48,945 nt of DNA from a virus: positions 1-48,945 of IMG/VR virus record IMGVR_UViG_3300018080_000250; one strand, written 5' to 3'. Positions 14,351 through 22,426 of this stretch are shown piece by piece. The stretch's first letter is position 1. The number at the start of each line of letters is the position of its first letter. The translations under genes and the position numbers were made by a program. A model generated the notes under the pieces. It did not search any database. It was not told the origin of the DNA and was given only the letters and a program-made list of their open reading frames with translations.

Positions 14351-15160
14351 ATGAGCGACCGACAGCTGTATCGGAAGACGGGCAACACCTTCAGAGGGCC
14401 CGTCGACAGTGCCCAGACCATCGAGCTGGGCGACATGGTGTTCCTGAACACCGACGACATCCGGTCCATGGCGCAGTTCACCTACGGCGCCAGCCTGGCG
14501 ATCACCCAGGTCAACGCGGCCGCCAAGTTCCTGGGCGTCGCCATGAACGCCTCGGAATCGGGCGAGGTCAGGGACATCACGATTCGTGGGACCGGCGTGT
14601 TCGAGTTCGACTGCGCGGCCGCCACGTTCGAGATCGGCGACCTGGTGGCGCTGGACGACAACGCCGGCGGCACGGCGCTCTTGCCGCAGCAGGTCATCGC
14701 CTGCGGCGAGAACGGGCACGGCGCCATCGGACGCGTGGCCAAGCGGTACAGTGCGAACACCACGCGGGTCGAGGTCGAGCTGCTCAAGCACCGGCCCGAG
14801 CCGTACCCGGTGATCATCCCGATCTACGAGGGACTCATCACCGCCGGTGCCGACTTCGTCACCGACTGGACGGCCCAGTACCCGTTCAAGCTGGTGGCAA
14901 TCCACACGTTCGTCACCGTGCTCACCGCTGGCGCCCTGACGCTGAGCGTCCACAAGGGAGCCACGGCGCTGGACGACACCGTGACCATCGCGGACGGGAG
15001 CGCCGTCGGCGTCACGGGCCGCACGGCCATGGACGACGCCACCGGCGACGACCTGTTCCTGGCCGGCGACACGCTGAGCCTCGTGGGAGACGGGACGCCG
15101 ACGGCCGGGCAAGCCCTGATCGCCATCGAGATCAAGCCGATGAACATGCAGGTGGCTTAA
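14351..15160 (+). CDS. Putative capsid decoration (cement) protein
   Basis: A 269-aa beta-rich protein between scaffold and major capsid, the usual site of head decoration genes. The N-terminal region (AQTIELGDMVFLNTDD, FLGVAMNASESGEV, FEIGDLVALDDNAGG) repeats the G-D-x-V pattern of capsid cement proteins. The C-terminal half (LTLSVHKGATALDDTVTIAD, GDTLSLVGDGTPTAGQALI) looks like an added beta domain that would project outward. GGGGAGAGG precedes the ATG. The domain calls are from pattern resemblance. Confidence 0.6.
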   Translation: MSDRQLYRKTGNTFRGPVDSAQTIELGDMVFLNTDDIRSMAQFTYGASLAITQVNAAAKFLGVAMNASESGEVRDITIRGTGVFEFDCAAATFEIGDLVALDDNAGGTALLPQQVIACGENGHGAIGRVAKRYSANTTRVEVELLKHRPEPYPVIIPIYEGLITAGADFVTDWTAQYPFKLVAIHTFVTVLTAGALTLSVHKGATALDDTVTIADGSAVGVTGRTAMDDATGDDLFLAGDTLSLVGDGTPTAGQALIAIEIKPMNMQVA

Positions 15161-15215
15161 CGGTCGCCTGACCGTGTCCTCGGCTGCAGGGAGATAGTCG
15201 AAGACCAGGGTTCGG

Positions 15216-15231
15216 GGGTCGGGAACGACCC
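15216..15231 (+). repeat. GNRA-type hairpin in the leader of the capsid gene
   Basis: GGGTCG (15216-15221) and CGACCC (15226-15231) enclose GGAA, a stable GNRA tetraloop. It lies in the 118-base gap before the major capsid gene, whose ribosome binding site (GGGGAGGGGAGG) follows 30 bases later. It may protect or regulate the capsid mRNA; it lacks a T run. Confidence 0.45.
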
Positions 15232-15278
15232 GGCCCCCGGGCCCGACGAGGGGAGAACCTGGGGAGGGGAGGAAGACG

Positions 15279-16559
15279 ATGCTTCGCAGATCGGAGATCC
15301 GCAGCCTGGTCGAGGCGCATGGCGTGCAGGGGTACCTGGAGATCCAGGCCCGCATGCTTGGCCTGTCCAAGGATGGGCGGATGAACAGAGACGAAAACGG
15401 GACGCCCATCCTGGAGAGCCACGTCCAGCTGGACAACGGCCGCAAGCTCCCCAGGAAGCGCCCGGAAGACTTCTCGATCAAGGCGCTGTGGGAGGCGCTG
15501 GTCGGGCCTGTCGAGGAAACGCTCGCCTACAGCCAGCAGCAGTTCGGCTACGTCGAGCATCCCATGGAGTTCCGGGAATCGGAGGGCGGCGGGGTGTCCA
15601 CCGGCGCGTTCCCGAGCGCGGTGGGCCAGCTCATCGCCACCCGGGTGATCGAGGGCTACTCGGGCGCCAGCGGCGTGGGCAACGAGCTGGTGACCGTCAT
15701 GCCGTCCACCCTGCGGGGTGAGAGGGTCGTCGGGTTCACCAGCCTCCAGGGTCCGAAGGAAGTGGCCGAGGGCGAGGAGTACGAGGACTCGACGTTCCGT
15801 GAGAAGTACGTCACCACGATCGAGACCAAGCGGGGCCGCCTGCTCAGCATCACCGAGGAGGCTGTGCACCACGACCAGACGGGCCAGATCCTGCGCCGGG
15901 CCGCCATGCTCGGGCAGAAGGCCGCCGACGACCGTGAGCGGCGCATCATCCGGGGCGTGGCGGACGTGAAGTCCACGGAGCGCGTCTACCGGCCCAGCGG
16001 AACCGGTGAGCAGCTCTACGCCTCGGGCAACACGAACTACATCTCCACGGCGACGCCGCTGGTGGACTGGACCGACATCCAGGAGGTCTTCACCTGGCAC
16101 GCCGGCAACGTGACCGACGACAGGGAGACCGACGACGAGCTCGGCGCCCAGCCCATCGTCTGGAAGCCTACCCACCTGCTCAGCTCGGTCGAGCTCACGG
16201 GTGTGGCCGCTCGGATCTTTGCCGCGACGATCACCACGTCGGGCAACGTGGAGGCCCCGGCCGCCGCGGTGCTGAACGCCCTGAACGCCGGCGGGATCAA
16301 GCCGGTGGCCAGCCCCTACCTGGACGCTGCCGCCGGCAACGCGGCCGACGACCAGTACGACGATGCCAGCGACTGGTTCATCGGGGATTTCCCGAACCAG
16401 TTCGTCTACAAGGAGAACTGGCCGCTCCAGACGTTCCGGGCGCCCATGACCTCGGACTCTCAGTTCCGCAGGGACATCCTCGCCGAGTTCAAGATCCGCG
16501 AGTACGGCGACCTGAACTGCGTCGAGGAGAAGCTGGTCGTGAAGGTCAACGCCGCCTAA
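15279..16559 (+). CDS. Major capsid protein (HK97-type fold, inferred)
   Basis: A 426-aa protein in the canonical position after protease/scaffold and decoration genes. The N-terminal 90 residues are helical and could be a delta domain. The central part has capsid-like features: a long spine helix region (ILRRAAMLGQKAADDRERRI), an E-loop-like beta stretch (YEDSTFREKYVTTIETKRGR) and a C-terminal A-domain-like segment (DWFIGDFPNQFVYKENWPLQ, IREYGDLNCVEEKLVVKV). The strong ribosome binding site and flanking hairpins suit a highly expressed gene. Confidence 0.8.
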   Translation: MLRRSEIRSLVEAHGVQGYLEIQARMLGLSKDGRMNRDENGTPILESHVQLDNGRKLPRKRPEDFSIKALWEALVGPVEETLAYSQQQFGYVEHPMEFRESEGGGVSTGAFPSAVGQLIATRVIEGYSGASGVGNELVTVMPSTLRGERVVGFTSLQGPKEVAEGEEYEDSTFREKYVTTIETKRGRLLSITEEAVHHDQTGQILRRAAMLGQKAADDRERRIIRGVADVKSTERVYRPSGTGEQLYASGNTNYISTATPLVDWTDIQEVFTWHAGNVTDDRETDDELGAQPIVWKPTHLLSSVELTGVAARIFAATITTSGNVEAPAAAVLNALNAGGIKPVASPYLDAAAGNAADDQYDDASDWFIGDFPNQFVYKENWPLQTFRAPMTSDSQFRRDILAEFKIREYGDLNCVEEKLVVKVNAA

Positions 16560-16623
16560 CGGCAGCGCACTGACCTGACCCACCACCAACAGGATCCGGT
16601 GGGGGGGGGTGGGGTGGACGGGA

Positions 16624-16654
16624 CCGGGGTCCGGCCCGCACGGGCCGGCCCCGG
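16624..16654 (+). repeat. Strong GC hairpin after the capsid gene
   Basis: CCGGCCCG (16631-16638) and CGGGCCGG (16641-16648) form a stem, extended past one bulged T by CCGGGG/CCCCGG (16624-16629 / 16649-16654). There is no T run, so it is more likely an RNA-stabilising or partially terminating hairpin than a full terminator. A long G run (16599-16616) sits just upstream. Confidence 0.45.
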
Positions 16655-16692
16655 CGGATCCATCGAACGAAGGAGAGGAGCGAGCGGTACCC

Positions 16693-17178
16693 ATGGAGAC
16701 CAATCCGCACGTCGAGATCCGCTACCTGGACGACAACCGCATCGTCTACGGCCAGGCCGAATGGCTGAGCCAATACGTCGATGCCGGGGAGGCGCTACCC
16801 ACCGAGAAGTACGCCGCCGTCTACCACGCCTGGGCCCGGGCCCGGGGCAAGGTGGTCCCGGAGGTTCCCTCCGAGCCCGAAGAGGACGTCGAGGAGCCGA
16901 AGGCGCAGCACGAGTCCGCAGGGGACGAGGGCAACGATGAGTCGGCCCAGGAGAAGGAAACGGAGTCAGCCGGGCAGGAGAAGGAAGCTGCCGAGAAGGA
17001 GGAGGGGCAGCCGGAGCCCGAGGAGGAGACCCAGGACATCGGCGTCCCTCTCGGCTACGAGGTCCGGCAGTACGGCAAGTGGTACGTCGTCTACGATCCG
17101 GACGACGGGAAGGTCGGCAAGGGGCAGGACACCTACGCCGATGCGGTGAAGCTCGCCCGGGACCACGCGGGCCTGTAG
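16693..17178 (+). CDS. Acidic-linker structural protein, 161 aa
   Basis: Unrecognised. Residues 1-55 and about 115-161 look folded (VEIRYLDDNRIVYGQAEWL; GYEVRQYGKWYVVYDPDDG). They are joined by a 60-residue E/K/Q/P-rich acidic linker that should be disordered. AAGGAGAGGAG lies upstream of the ATG. Placement after the capsid gene suggests a minor head or connector-associated protein. Confidence 0.6.
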   Translation: METNPHVEIRYLDDNRIVYGQAEWLSQYVDAGEALPTEKYAAVYHAWARARGKVVPEVPSEPEEDVEEPKAQHESAGDEGNDESAQEKETESAGQEKEAAEKEEGQPEPEEETQDIGVPLGYEVRQYGKWYVVYDPDDGKVGKGQDTYADAVKLARDHAGL

Positions 17179-17192
17179 GGGGCCGCTGAGCC

Positions 17193-17579
17193 ATGGCGCT
17201 CACCTTCGATGTGACGACGAGTCGGGGCAAGGTCAGGCTGCTGATCCACGACACCGACACGGCGACGGCGGCGAACCAACTGTTCACCGACGCCGAGATC
17301 GACGCGTTCCTGTCGCTGGAGAACCAGGAGGTCTACGCGGCGGCGGCGGCGGCCTGTGAGAGCATCGCCTCCTCGGCGGCCCGAAGCGCCATCCGGGTCC
17401 GCGCCGAGCGCATCTTCGACATCGACCGGCGGGACGTGCCCGGCCACTTCATGAAGCTCGCCAAGACGTTCCGGGCCCGGGCTGTGGAGGGTGAGCCGTG
17501 GGAGATCAACGACTCGGTGGACTACCACATCGACCGCTACGGGCGCGACCTCGGCGAATCCTGGGGTGAGGAGGTTTAG
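17193..17579 (+). CDS. Putative head-tail connector / adaptor protein
   Basis: A 128-aa mostly helical protein (FTDAEIDAFLSLENQEVYAA, AAAACESIASSAARSA). The first part, with VRLLIHDTDT...LFTDAEI, matches the usual opening of phage head-tail adaptor proteins that bind below the portal (gp6 / gp15-like). It follows the capsid block and precedes other connector and tail completion genes. The family call is from resemblance. Confidence 0.65.
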   Translation: MALTFDVTTSRGKVRLLIHDTDTATAANQLFTDAEIDAFLSLENQEVYAAAAAACESIASSAARSAIRVRAERIFDIDRRDVPGHFMKLAKTFRARAVEGEPWEINDSVDYHIDRYGRDLGESWGEEV

Positions 17580-17581
17580 TT

Positions 17582-17983
17582 ATGGCCAACGCTCCGCGCT
17601 CCGATGTCCTGAGTGGCTTCGAGAAGGAGCAGGTCCTGGCCACCGTCCGGGACGTGCTGGACGACACCGACGTGCAGGTCGAGATCACGCTGAAGAGCCT
17701 GACGTCGCAGAGCGTCGACCTGGAGACCGGGGCGGTCACCCGTACCTCGGATGCCGATACGGTCAACGCGCTTCGGCGTGTGGTCATGGCGCCCGAGGTC
17801 ACGGCGAACGGAACGCAGCTCGAGCCCGAAGACCGGGTGTACCTCATCGACCAGGCCGACCTGACGAACACTCAGCTCCAGACCGTGGACCGGATCGTCG
17901 AAGGCACGCTGGTGCTCGGCGTCATCGATTTCGCCGCCGACCCATTCGACATGGTCTGGCAGATCGTTGCGAGGGCTGTGTGA
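17582..17983 (+). CDS. Hypothetical neck or head-closure protein, 133 aa
   Basis: Not firmly recognised. It lies between the adaptor and the gp10-like gene, where head-closure or stopper proteins usually lie. It has beta-rich segments (VQVEITLKSLTSQSVDLETG, DRVYLIDQADL) compatible with a small barrel. Its stop overlaps the next gene by one base (TGATG). Confidence 0.55.
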   Translation: MANAPRSDVLSGFEKEQVLATVRDVLDDTDVQVEITLKSLTSQSVDLETGAVTRTSDADTVNALRRVVMAPEVTANGTQLEPEDRVYLIDQADLTNTQLQTVDRIVEGTLVLGVIDFAADPFDMVWQIVARAV

Positions 17984-18324
17984 TGCTGCTCTACCGCTGC
18001 CCCATCGACCGGAAAGAGTTGTTCAGGGCCGAGGGGCCCGTGGGCGTGCGGATCTCGATTCCGTGCAAGCAGTGCAAGGCGGACGGACGGTCGCCTTACG
18101 TGACGCCCGTGGTCGATGATGGCCCGGTGTTTCAGCGGACCTGCCGGTGCACGAGCTGCAAGCGGACGCAGGTCATCGACTGTCCCGTGGACGACTCCAT
18201 GGTCTGCATGGTCTGCGGCACCCGGACGCTGGTAGTCGTCGAAGAGGTTCGGCCCAGGCCCGAGCACGAGAAGGGCCGAGAGACGGTGGCCATGAAACAA
18301 AGGCAGGCGCCGATGTCGGGATGA
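17983..18324 (+). CDS. Com-like zinc-ribbon protein, 113 aa
   Basis: Two Cys clusters: the first (YRCPIDRKELFRAEG ... IPCKQCK) resembles the Com zinc-binding fold of phage Mu, which controls translation of a modification gene by binding mRNA; the second (CRCTSCKRT ... MVCMVCG) looks like another ribbon. The C-terminus is basic and polar. Com-like genes normally lie next to a DNA-modification gene; none is seen here, so its target is unknown. A purely structural zinc protein is the alternative. Confidence 0.55.
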   Translation: MLLYRCPIDRKELFRAEGPVGVRISIPCKQCKADGRSPYVTPVVDDGPVFQRTCRCTSCKRTQVIDCPVDDSMVCMVCGTRTLVVVEEVRPRPEHEKGRETVAMKQRQAPMSG

Positions 18325-18375
18325 GGTGTGCCGAGTTGGAGCAGAAGGACGAGAGCCCATAGAGGCCCGACGAGA

Positions 18376-18410
18376 GGCCCGAGGCTGAAGAGAGCTTCGG
18401 GCCGTTGTTG
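18376..18410 (+). terminator. Hairpin with weak T-rich tail after the Com-like gene
   Basis: GGCCCGAGGCT (18376-18386) pairs with AGCTTCGGGCC (18393-18403), with one G-T pair and a GAAGAG loop, followed by GTTGTTGTAG. The tail is T-rich but interrupted, so a partial terminator or processing hairpin is possible. The 117-base gap that contains it holds no gene. Confidence 0.45.
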
Positions 18411-18441
18411 TAGCGACGAGAAAGGAACGGGGTGAGACAGC

Positions 18442-19005
18442 GTGGCGAGAAACGAGGACGGCTTCACCATCGACCTGGAGACGGAAGGCTTCCGGGACTG
18501 GACGGAGTCCGTCATCAAGGAGCTTCGGGCCGAGCATGCCCGGCTGTTTCTCAGGAAGACCGCGCTGGAGTTCCTGAAGCGAGTCATCGACCGGACGCCG
18601 GTGGACAAGGGCCGGGCCCGGGCCGGGTGGCAGAGCTTCCTCATCGACCAGGGCGCGGCCTCGCCGATCACAGGCCCGGACGTGGACCCAGCCGCCGTGG
18701 CCGAGGGCCGGTCGCTGTCCAGCTACCAGGAGGGCGGCGGACTGTTCAGCACGGATCACTTCATCGAGATCATCAACGGCGTCAGCTACATGATCTACCT
18801 GGAGTACGGCTCCAGCGACCAGGCACCGGCGGGCATGGTCCGCGTCACGTTCCGCGAAATCCAGCTCGGCCAGGTCATGAGCAAAGCCATGAGCGAGCGG
18901 CTCCAGAAGCTCTACACCCAGGTCAACCGGCGGATGCGCTCGCAACGGCTTTCGTCGCGTGGTCGTGGCTTCGGGGCGCTGTCCGCTGTGGGCTCGGCGG
19001 GATGA
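18442..19005 (+). CDS. Tail completion / neck protein, HK97 gp10-like
   Basis: A 187-aa protein with GTG start. It shows the family features: an N-terminal helix, RTPVDKGRARAGW (about residues 52-64), then NGVSYMIYLEYGSSDQAPAG (about 112-131), the pattern of HK97 gp10-like proteins that join head and tail. The basic C-terminal tail (RRMRSQRLSSRGRG) is an addition. The next gene begins 11 bases later and looks like a tail terminator. Confidence 0.8.
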   Translation: MARNEDGFTIDLETEGFRDWTESVIKELRAEHARLFLRKTALEFLKRVIDRTPVDKGRARAGWQSFLIDQGAASPITGPDVDPAAVAEGRSLSSYQEGGGLFSTDHFIEIINGVSYMIYLEYGSSDQAPAGMVRVTFREIQLGQVMSKAMSERLQKLYTQVNRRMRSQRLSSRGRGFGALSAVGSAG

Positions 19006-19016
19006 GGGGGTGAGCC

Positions 19017-19475
19017 GTGGCCAGGGAGACCGAGAACGTCCAGATCAGCGTGCTGAAGCACTTCAACACCCAGCTCGCCGGCACGTCTTCGATCCACTGG
19101 CCGGGCATGGACTTCGATTCGAAGGCGGTGACCGAGTGGCTCCGGCCCAGGCTGTTCGGGCCGACGCCTCAGCCGTCGAGGAAAAGCGAGCGGAGGGAAA
19201 GCTGGATCCTGGACACGGGCTGCTTCGCCAAGACCGGCGAGACGTCCGCCGGGGTCCAGAAGGAAAACATTCACCGCACGAGAGAGCTGGCCGACGCGGT
19301 GATCGGGGCTTTTGGCCAGCAGGACATCAACCTCCAGGACTGGGGCGCAGGCGGCGATCCGGTCATTGGAATCATGCGGTTCGAGGAAGCGGAAGTGACC
19401 GCTGTGCCCGAGCCGCTGGAGAAGAGCGACCTACAGCAACTGACGGTGCGAGTACCGTTTACGGTGATCCTCTAG
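19017..19475 (+). CDS. Putative tail terminator protein
   Basis: A 152-aa protein with GTG start, between the gp10-like gene and the tail tube gene, the classic location of the gpU-like ring that ends tail polymerisation. The C-terminal beta strand (DLQQLTVRVPFTVIL) suits this fold. The sequence itself gives no decisive motif; the call leans on gene order. Confidence 0.6.
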   Translation: MARETENVQISVLKHFNTQLAGTSSIHWPGMDFDSKAVTEWLRPRLFGPTPQPSRKSERRESWILDTGCFAKTGETSAGVQKENIHRTRELADAVIGAFGQQDINLQDWGAGGDPVIGIMRFEEAEVTAVPEPLEKSDLQQLTVRVPFTVIL

Positions 19476-19511
19476 GGGGCCTAGGGGGCGGACGAGGGGA
19501 GGAAGAGGACG

Positions 19512-19997
19512 ATGCCTGTCAAGAATCTGAGGGATGGGACGATCAAGATCGCGGACTCGGGCGGCACGGGCGGTTCGGACGTGATCACAGTGGCCGTGGA
19601 GGAAGGTGATCTCCAGTGGACCGAGTCGAGTCCGGTGGACATGATCAGCGACCGCGGCACCCTGGACCATGCACGCCAGGGCAACGATGTGCCGGTGGAG
19701 GGCTCGTTCTCGATCCTCTACCAGGACCACCTGGACCCGAACAGCGCCACGATCACGCCCTACGAGGCGGTGACGCAGCAGGGCGCGGCGGCGGGCTGGA
19801 GCTCCGACGCCTCGAACGGCGGTGACGCCTACGCGGTGATCCTGGAGTTCACCATGAGCGATCCCTCCGGCGGCTCCGACGAGGTGGTCACGTTCACCGA
19901 GGCCTACGTCGAGGTTGTCGAGTTCCAGGAGAGCTCTCCGTCGAACAAGATGGCGTTCAACTTCCGGGCTCTCATCACGCGGCCGAGCTACAGCTAA
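19512..19997 (+). CDS. Major tail tube protein
   Basis: A 161-aa beta-rich protein (MPVKNLRDGTIK, GDLQWTES, DHLDPNSATITPYEAV, AVILEFTMSDPSGGSDEVVT) in the usual tail tube position. Repeating hexamers of such proteins stack into the tail. GGGGAGGAAGAGG precedes the ATG. The next gene begins with a clearly related domain, so this is the plain-length copy of a duplicated pair. Confidence 0.8.
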   Translation: MPVKNLRDGTIKIADSGGTGGSDVITVAVEEGDLQWTESSPVDMISDRGTLDHARQGNDVPVEGSFSILYQDHLDPNSATITPYEAVTQQGAAAGWSSDASNGGDAYAVILEFTMSDPSGGSDEVVTFTEAYVEVVEFQESSPSNKMAFNFRALITRPSYS

Positions 19998-20041
19998 CCC
20001 TGCCCCTGACCCCGGGCCGGGGGGAGAGGAGGCTGTAGGCC

Positions 20042-22423
20042 ATGCCGGTCAAGAATCTGAGAGATGGCACCATCAAGGTGCAGGTCGACAACGACGGCGG
20101 CGGCAACGCTGGCGAGGTCGAAGTCACGCTGGAAGAAGGCGACCTCCAGTGGACCGAGTCCCGGCCCGTGCAGATGCACATGGACCGGGGCACCCTGGAC
20201 CACGCCCGCAGGAACGTCCAGGACCAGCTCGTCGAGCTGTCGTTCAGCGTCATGTACACCGACCACCTGGACCCCAACTCGGCGAGCCCCACGCTCTACG
20301 AGGCCCTGACCCAGCAAGGCGCTGCGGCCTCGTGGGTATCGCAGAACTTCGATTCGGACGACTACGCCGTGAATCTGGAGTTCACGGTATCGGACCCGGC
20401 GGGCGGCTCGGACGAAGAGATCAACTTCGACCGGTTCAACATCACCTCCATCGAGTTCAGCGAAGGCGACCCCTACAACAAGCTCCAGATCACCGGCACG
20501 GCCCCGCTGTATTGGGTCGACTTCTGGTGGAAAGCGGGCATGGGCCTGAACCCGCTCATCGGCGAACGGGGCGTCTTCAGCCGGGCCTCGACGGCGACGT
20601 TCGTCGATGACGATGGATACCTTGCCTATGCCCGATCGGGTGAACCCAGGACACGCCATCATCCGAGCATGACCGGCGCGGCGGGGTTGCTCGAAGCTCA
20701 ACGCACGAACCTGCTCACCTACTCCGAAGAGTTCGACAACGCGGCGTGGGCGACGAACAATGTCTCGGTGACGGCGGATCAGAAAGACGCGTTCGACGGA
20801 TACACGACCGCCGACCAACTGACCGACGACGGCACGAACGACTACCACTATATCTCGGACGGGGTGACGGGCACGGCAAACGCGAATTACGCCATGTCCT
20901 GCCATTTCAAGGACGGCGATGCGGGCTTTGGGTACGTGATCGTCAGCCAGAACGGGACGTTCGCAAACCGGGCCATCGCTTACGTCGATCTGTCCGACGG
21001 GACGGTGACGAGCTACGACAACGGCACGGCGTCCGTCGTTCGCGCCTATGTCGAGACGGTGGCGGAAGGCTACCGGCTGATTCTCGTCGCTTCGGTGGGC
21101 AACTCCGCGACGTCCATCGACTGCCACATCGGCGTCAGTGAAGGCGGCGGAAGTCTTGCGACGGGGTCGTATGTTGGTTCCGGCAAGTACATCTATGCCT
21201 GGGGCGCTCAGTTTGAGGACGACGTAGGCTTCGCTTCATCCTACATCCCGACGTCCGTCTACAACCTCGATCCTGACGGCTATCTCGATCTTCCCGGTAC
21301 GGCGGCGAACTACGCTTCAACGCCTGACGCGGCGGCCCTGGACATCACCGGGGATATCGACATTCGGGCCAGGATCGCGGCGGATGATTACACGCCAGGA
21401 AGCGCGGAGACCCTGTTAGCAAAATGGGACACGGCGGGAGACGAGCGGTCCTATCTTTTGCGAATTACGACTTCCGGGGAACTGATTTTGAGTTGGTCTA
21501 CCGATGGCACGGCGGGGAATGTTGTGAACGAAACGTCATCGGTCGCCTTGACAACGACCAACGGCGAAATCACTTGGGTTCGGGCGACGCTCGATGTCTC
21601 GACTGGGAACGTCAATCTCTACACGTCCGACGACGGCGAGAACTGGACCGCTCTCGGAGCGGTTCAGAGTTCCGGCGCGACATCGGTGTATTCGGGTTCC
21701 GCTGTTTTAGCGGTCGGGGCCTATTCTAACGGGACAACGTCTCCGTTCTCTGGCAAAATCTACCGCGCCCAAGTCTACGACGGGATTGGTGGAACACTGG
21801 CGTTCGACGCCGACTTTCAGGACACGGACCAGCACGGCGCAACGCGTAAGACACTCACCGAGAAGTCGAGCAACGGCGCGACCGTCACGATCTATTCGAC
21901 GTCTTCGACAGCGACCAGGGTCGCGGACAACCTGTACTTCCCGCTTCCGGCGGCAATCGCTACGCCGAAGGAGCAGACGTGGCTCGCACGATTCCGCGAG
22001 GCGGGGAGCATCATCGACGCGACGGGCGGTCGAATTGCTCAGATCGGCGGACCATCGGCGGGAAGTGATCCGCGCTGTTGTTTGGCCGATACGGGCGCAG
22101 GCTTGTATTCGTTTGGCCACGACAATGGCACATCAAACGTAATCGCCGCACTTGCAGCGGCTCCGTCGATTCAGGACGAAGTCGAATTGCGCGCCAATTT
22201 GGGGAGCGATGGCGCGGTATTGGTTGGGCAAAGTATAGGCCAGGCGGCGGAAACGAGCGAGGACGACGCAACGGCGAACGCTTTGTCGGGAGCATGGTCC
22301 GCCGAAAAGATATGGATAAATAGTTCCGCCGGGGGTGCGTCTCAAGTCGGGTTTTTGCACATCCGCGAAATGATCGTCGCCCGTCGGACCCGCACTCTCG
22401 AAGAACTTCGGAAGGTAGGTTAG
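20042..22423 (+). CDS. Second tail tube domain fused to adhesin-like domains, 793 aa
   Basis: Residues 1-160 are a paralogue of the preceding tail tube protein (shared MPVKNLRDGTIK, GDLQWTES, DRGTLDHAR, DHLDPNSA, TQQGAAA). Residues about 175-405 resemble a phage fibre or spike carbohydrate-binding module (FSRASTATFVDDDGYL, AQRTNLLTYSEEFDNAAW, AWGAQFEDD...SSYIPTS). Residues about 415-595 look like a concanavalin/LamG-type beta sandwich (YLDLPGTAANYASTPDAAAL, ERSYLLRITTSGELILSW, FSGKIYRAQVYDG). Residues about 640-793 may be a further module ending VARRTRTLEELRKVG. It would place sugar-binding domains along or at one level of the tail. GC falls sharply after the tube domain, suggesting a transferred extension. 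Confidence 0.75.
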   Translation: MPVKNLRDGTIKVQVDNDGGGNAGEVEVTLEEGDLQWTESRPVQMHMDRGTLDHARRNVQDQLVELSFSVMYTDHLDPNSASPTLYEALTQQGAAASWVSQNFDSDDYAVNLEFTVSDPAGGSDEEINFDRFNITSIEFSEGDPYNKLQITGTAPLYWVDFWWKAGMGLNPLIGERGVFSRASTATFVDDDGYLAYARSGEPRTRHHPSMTGAAGLLEAQRTNLLTYSEEFDNAAWATNNVSVTADQKDAFDGYTTADQLTDDGTNDYHYISDGVTGTANANYAMSCHFKDGDAGFGYVIVSQNGTFANRAIAYVDLSDGTVTSYDNGTASVVRAYVETVAEGYRLILVASVGNSATSIDCHIGVSEGGGSLATGSYVGSGKYIYAWGAQFEDDVGFASSYIPTSVYNLDPDGYLDLPGTAANYASTPDAAALDITGDIDIRARIAADDYTPGSAETLLAKWDTAGDERSYLLRITTSGELILSWSTDGTAGNVVNETSSVALTTTNGEITWVRATLDVSTGNVNLYTSDDGENWTALGAVQSSGATSVYSGSAVLAVGAYSNGTTSPFSGKIYRAQVYDGIGGTLAFDADFQDTDQHGATRKTLTEKSSNGATVTIYSTSSTATRVADNLYFPLPAAIATPKEQTWLARFREAGSIIDATGGRIAQIGGPSAGSDPRCCLADTGAGLYSFGHDNGTSNVIAALAAAPSIQDEVELRANLGSDGAVLVGQSIGQAAETSEDDATANALSGAWSAEKIWINSSAGGASQVGFLHIREMIVARRTRTLEELRKVG

Positions 22424-22426
22424 ACC

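Noticed and set aside
16599-16616. Long G run that could form a quadruplex
   Set aside because: Expected by chance and ribosome-site bias in G-rich spacers; kept only as a note beside the hairpin at 16624.
21549-21554. TTGACA hexamer inside the tube-adhesin gene
   Set aside because: Encoded by ordinary codons in frame; no -10 element and no gene start nearby.
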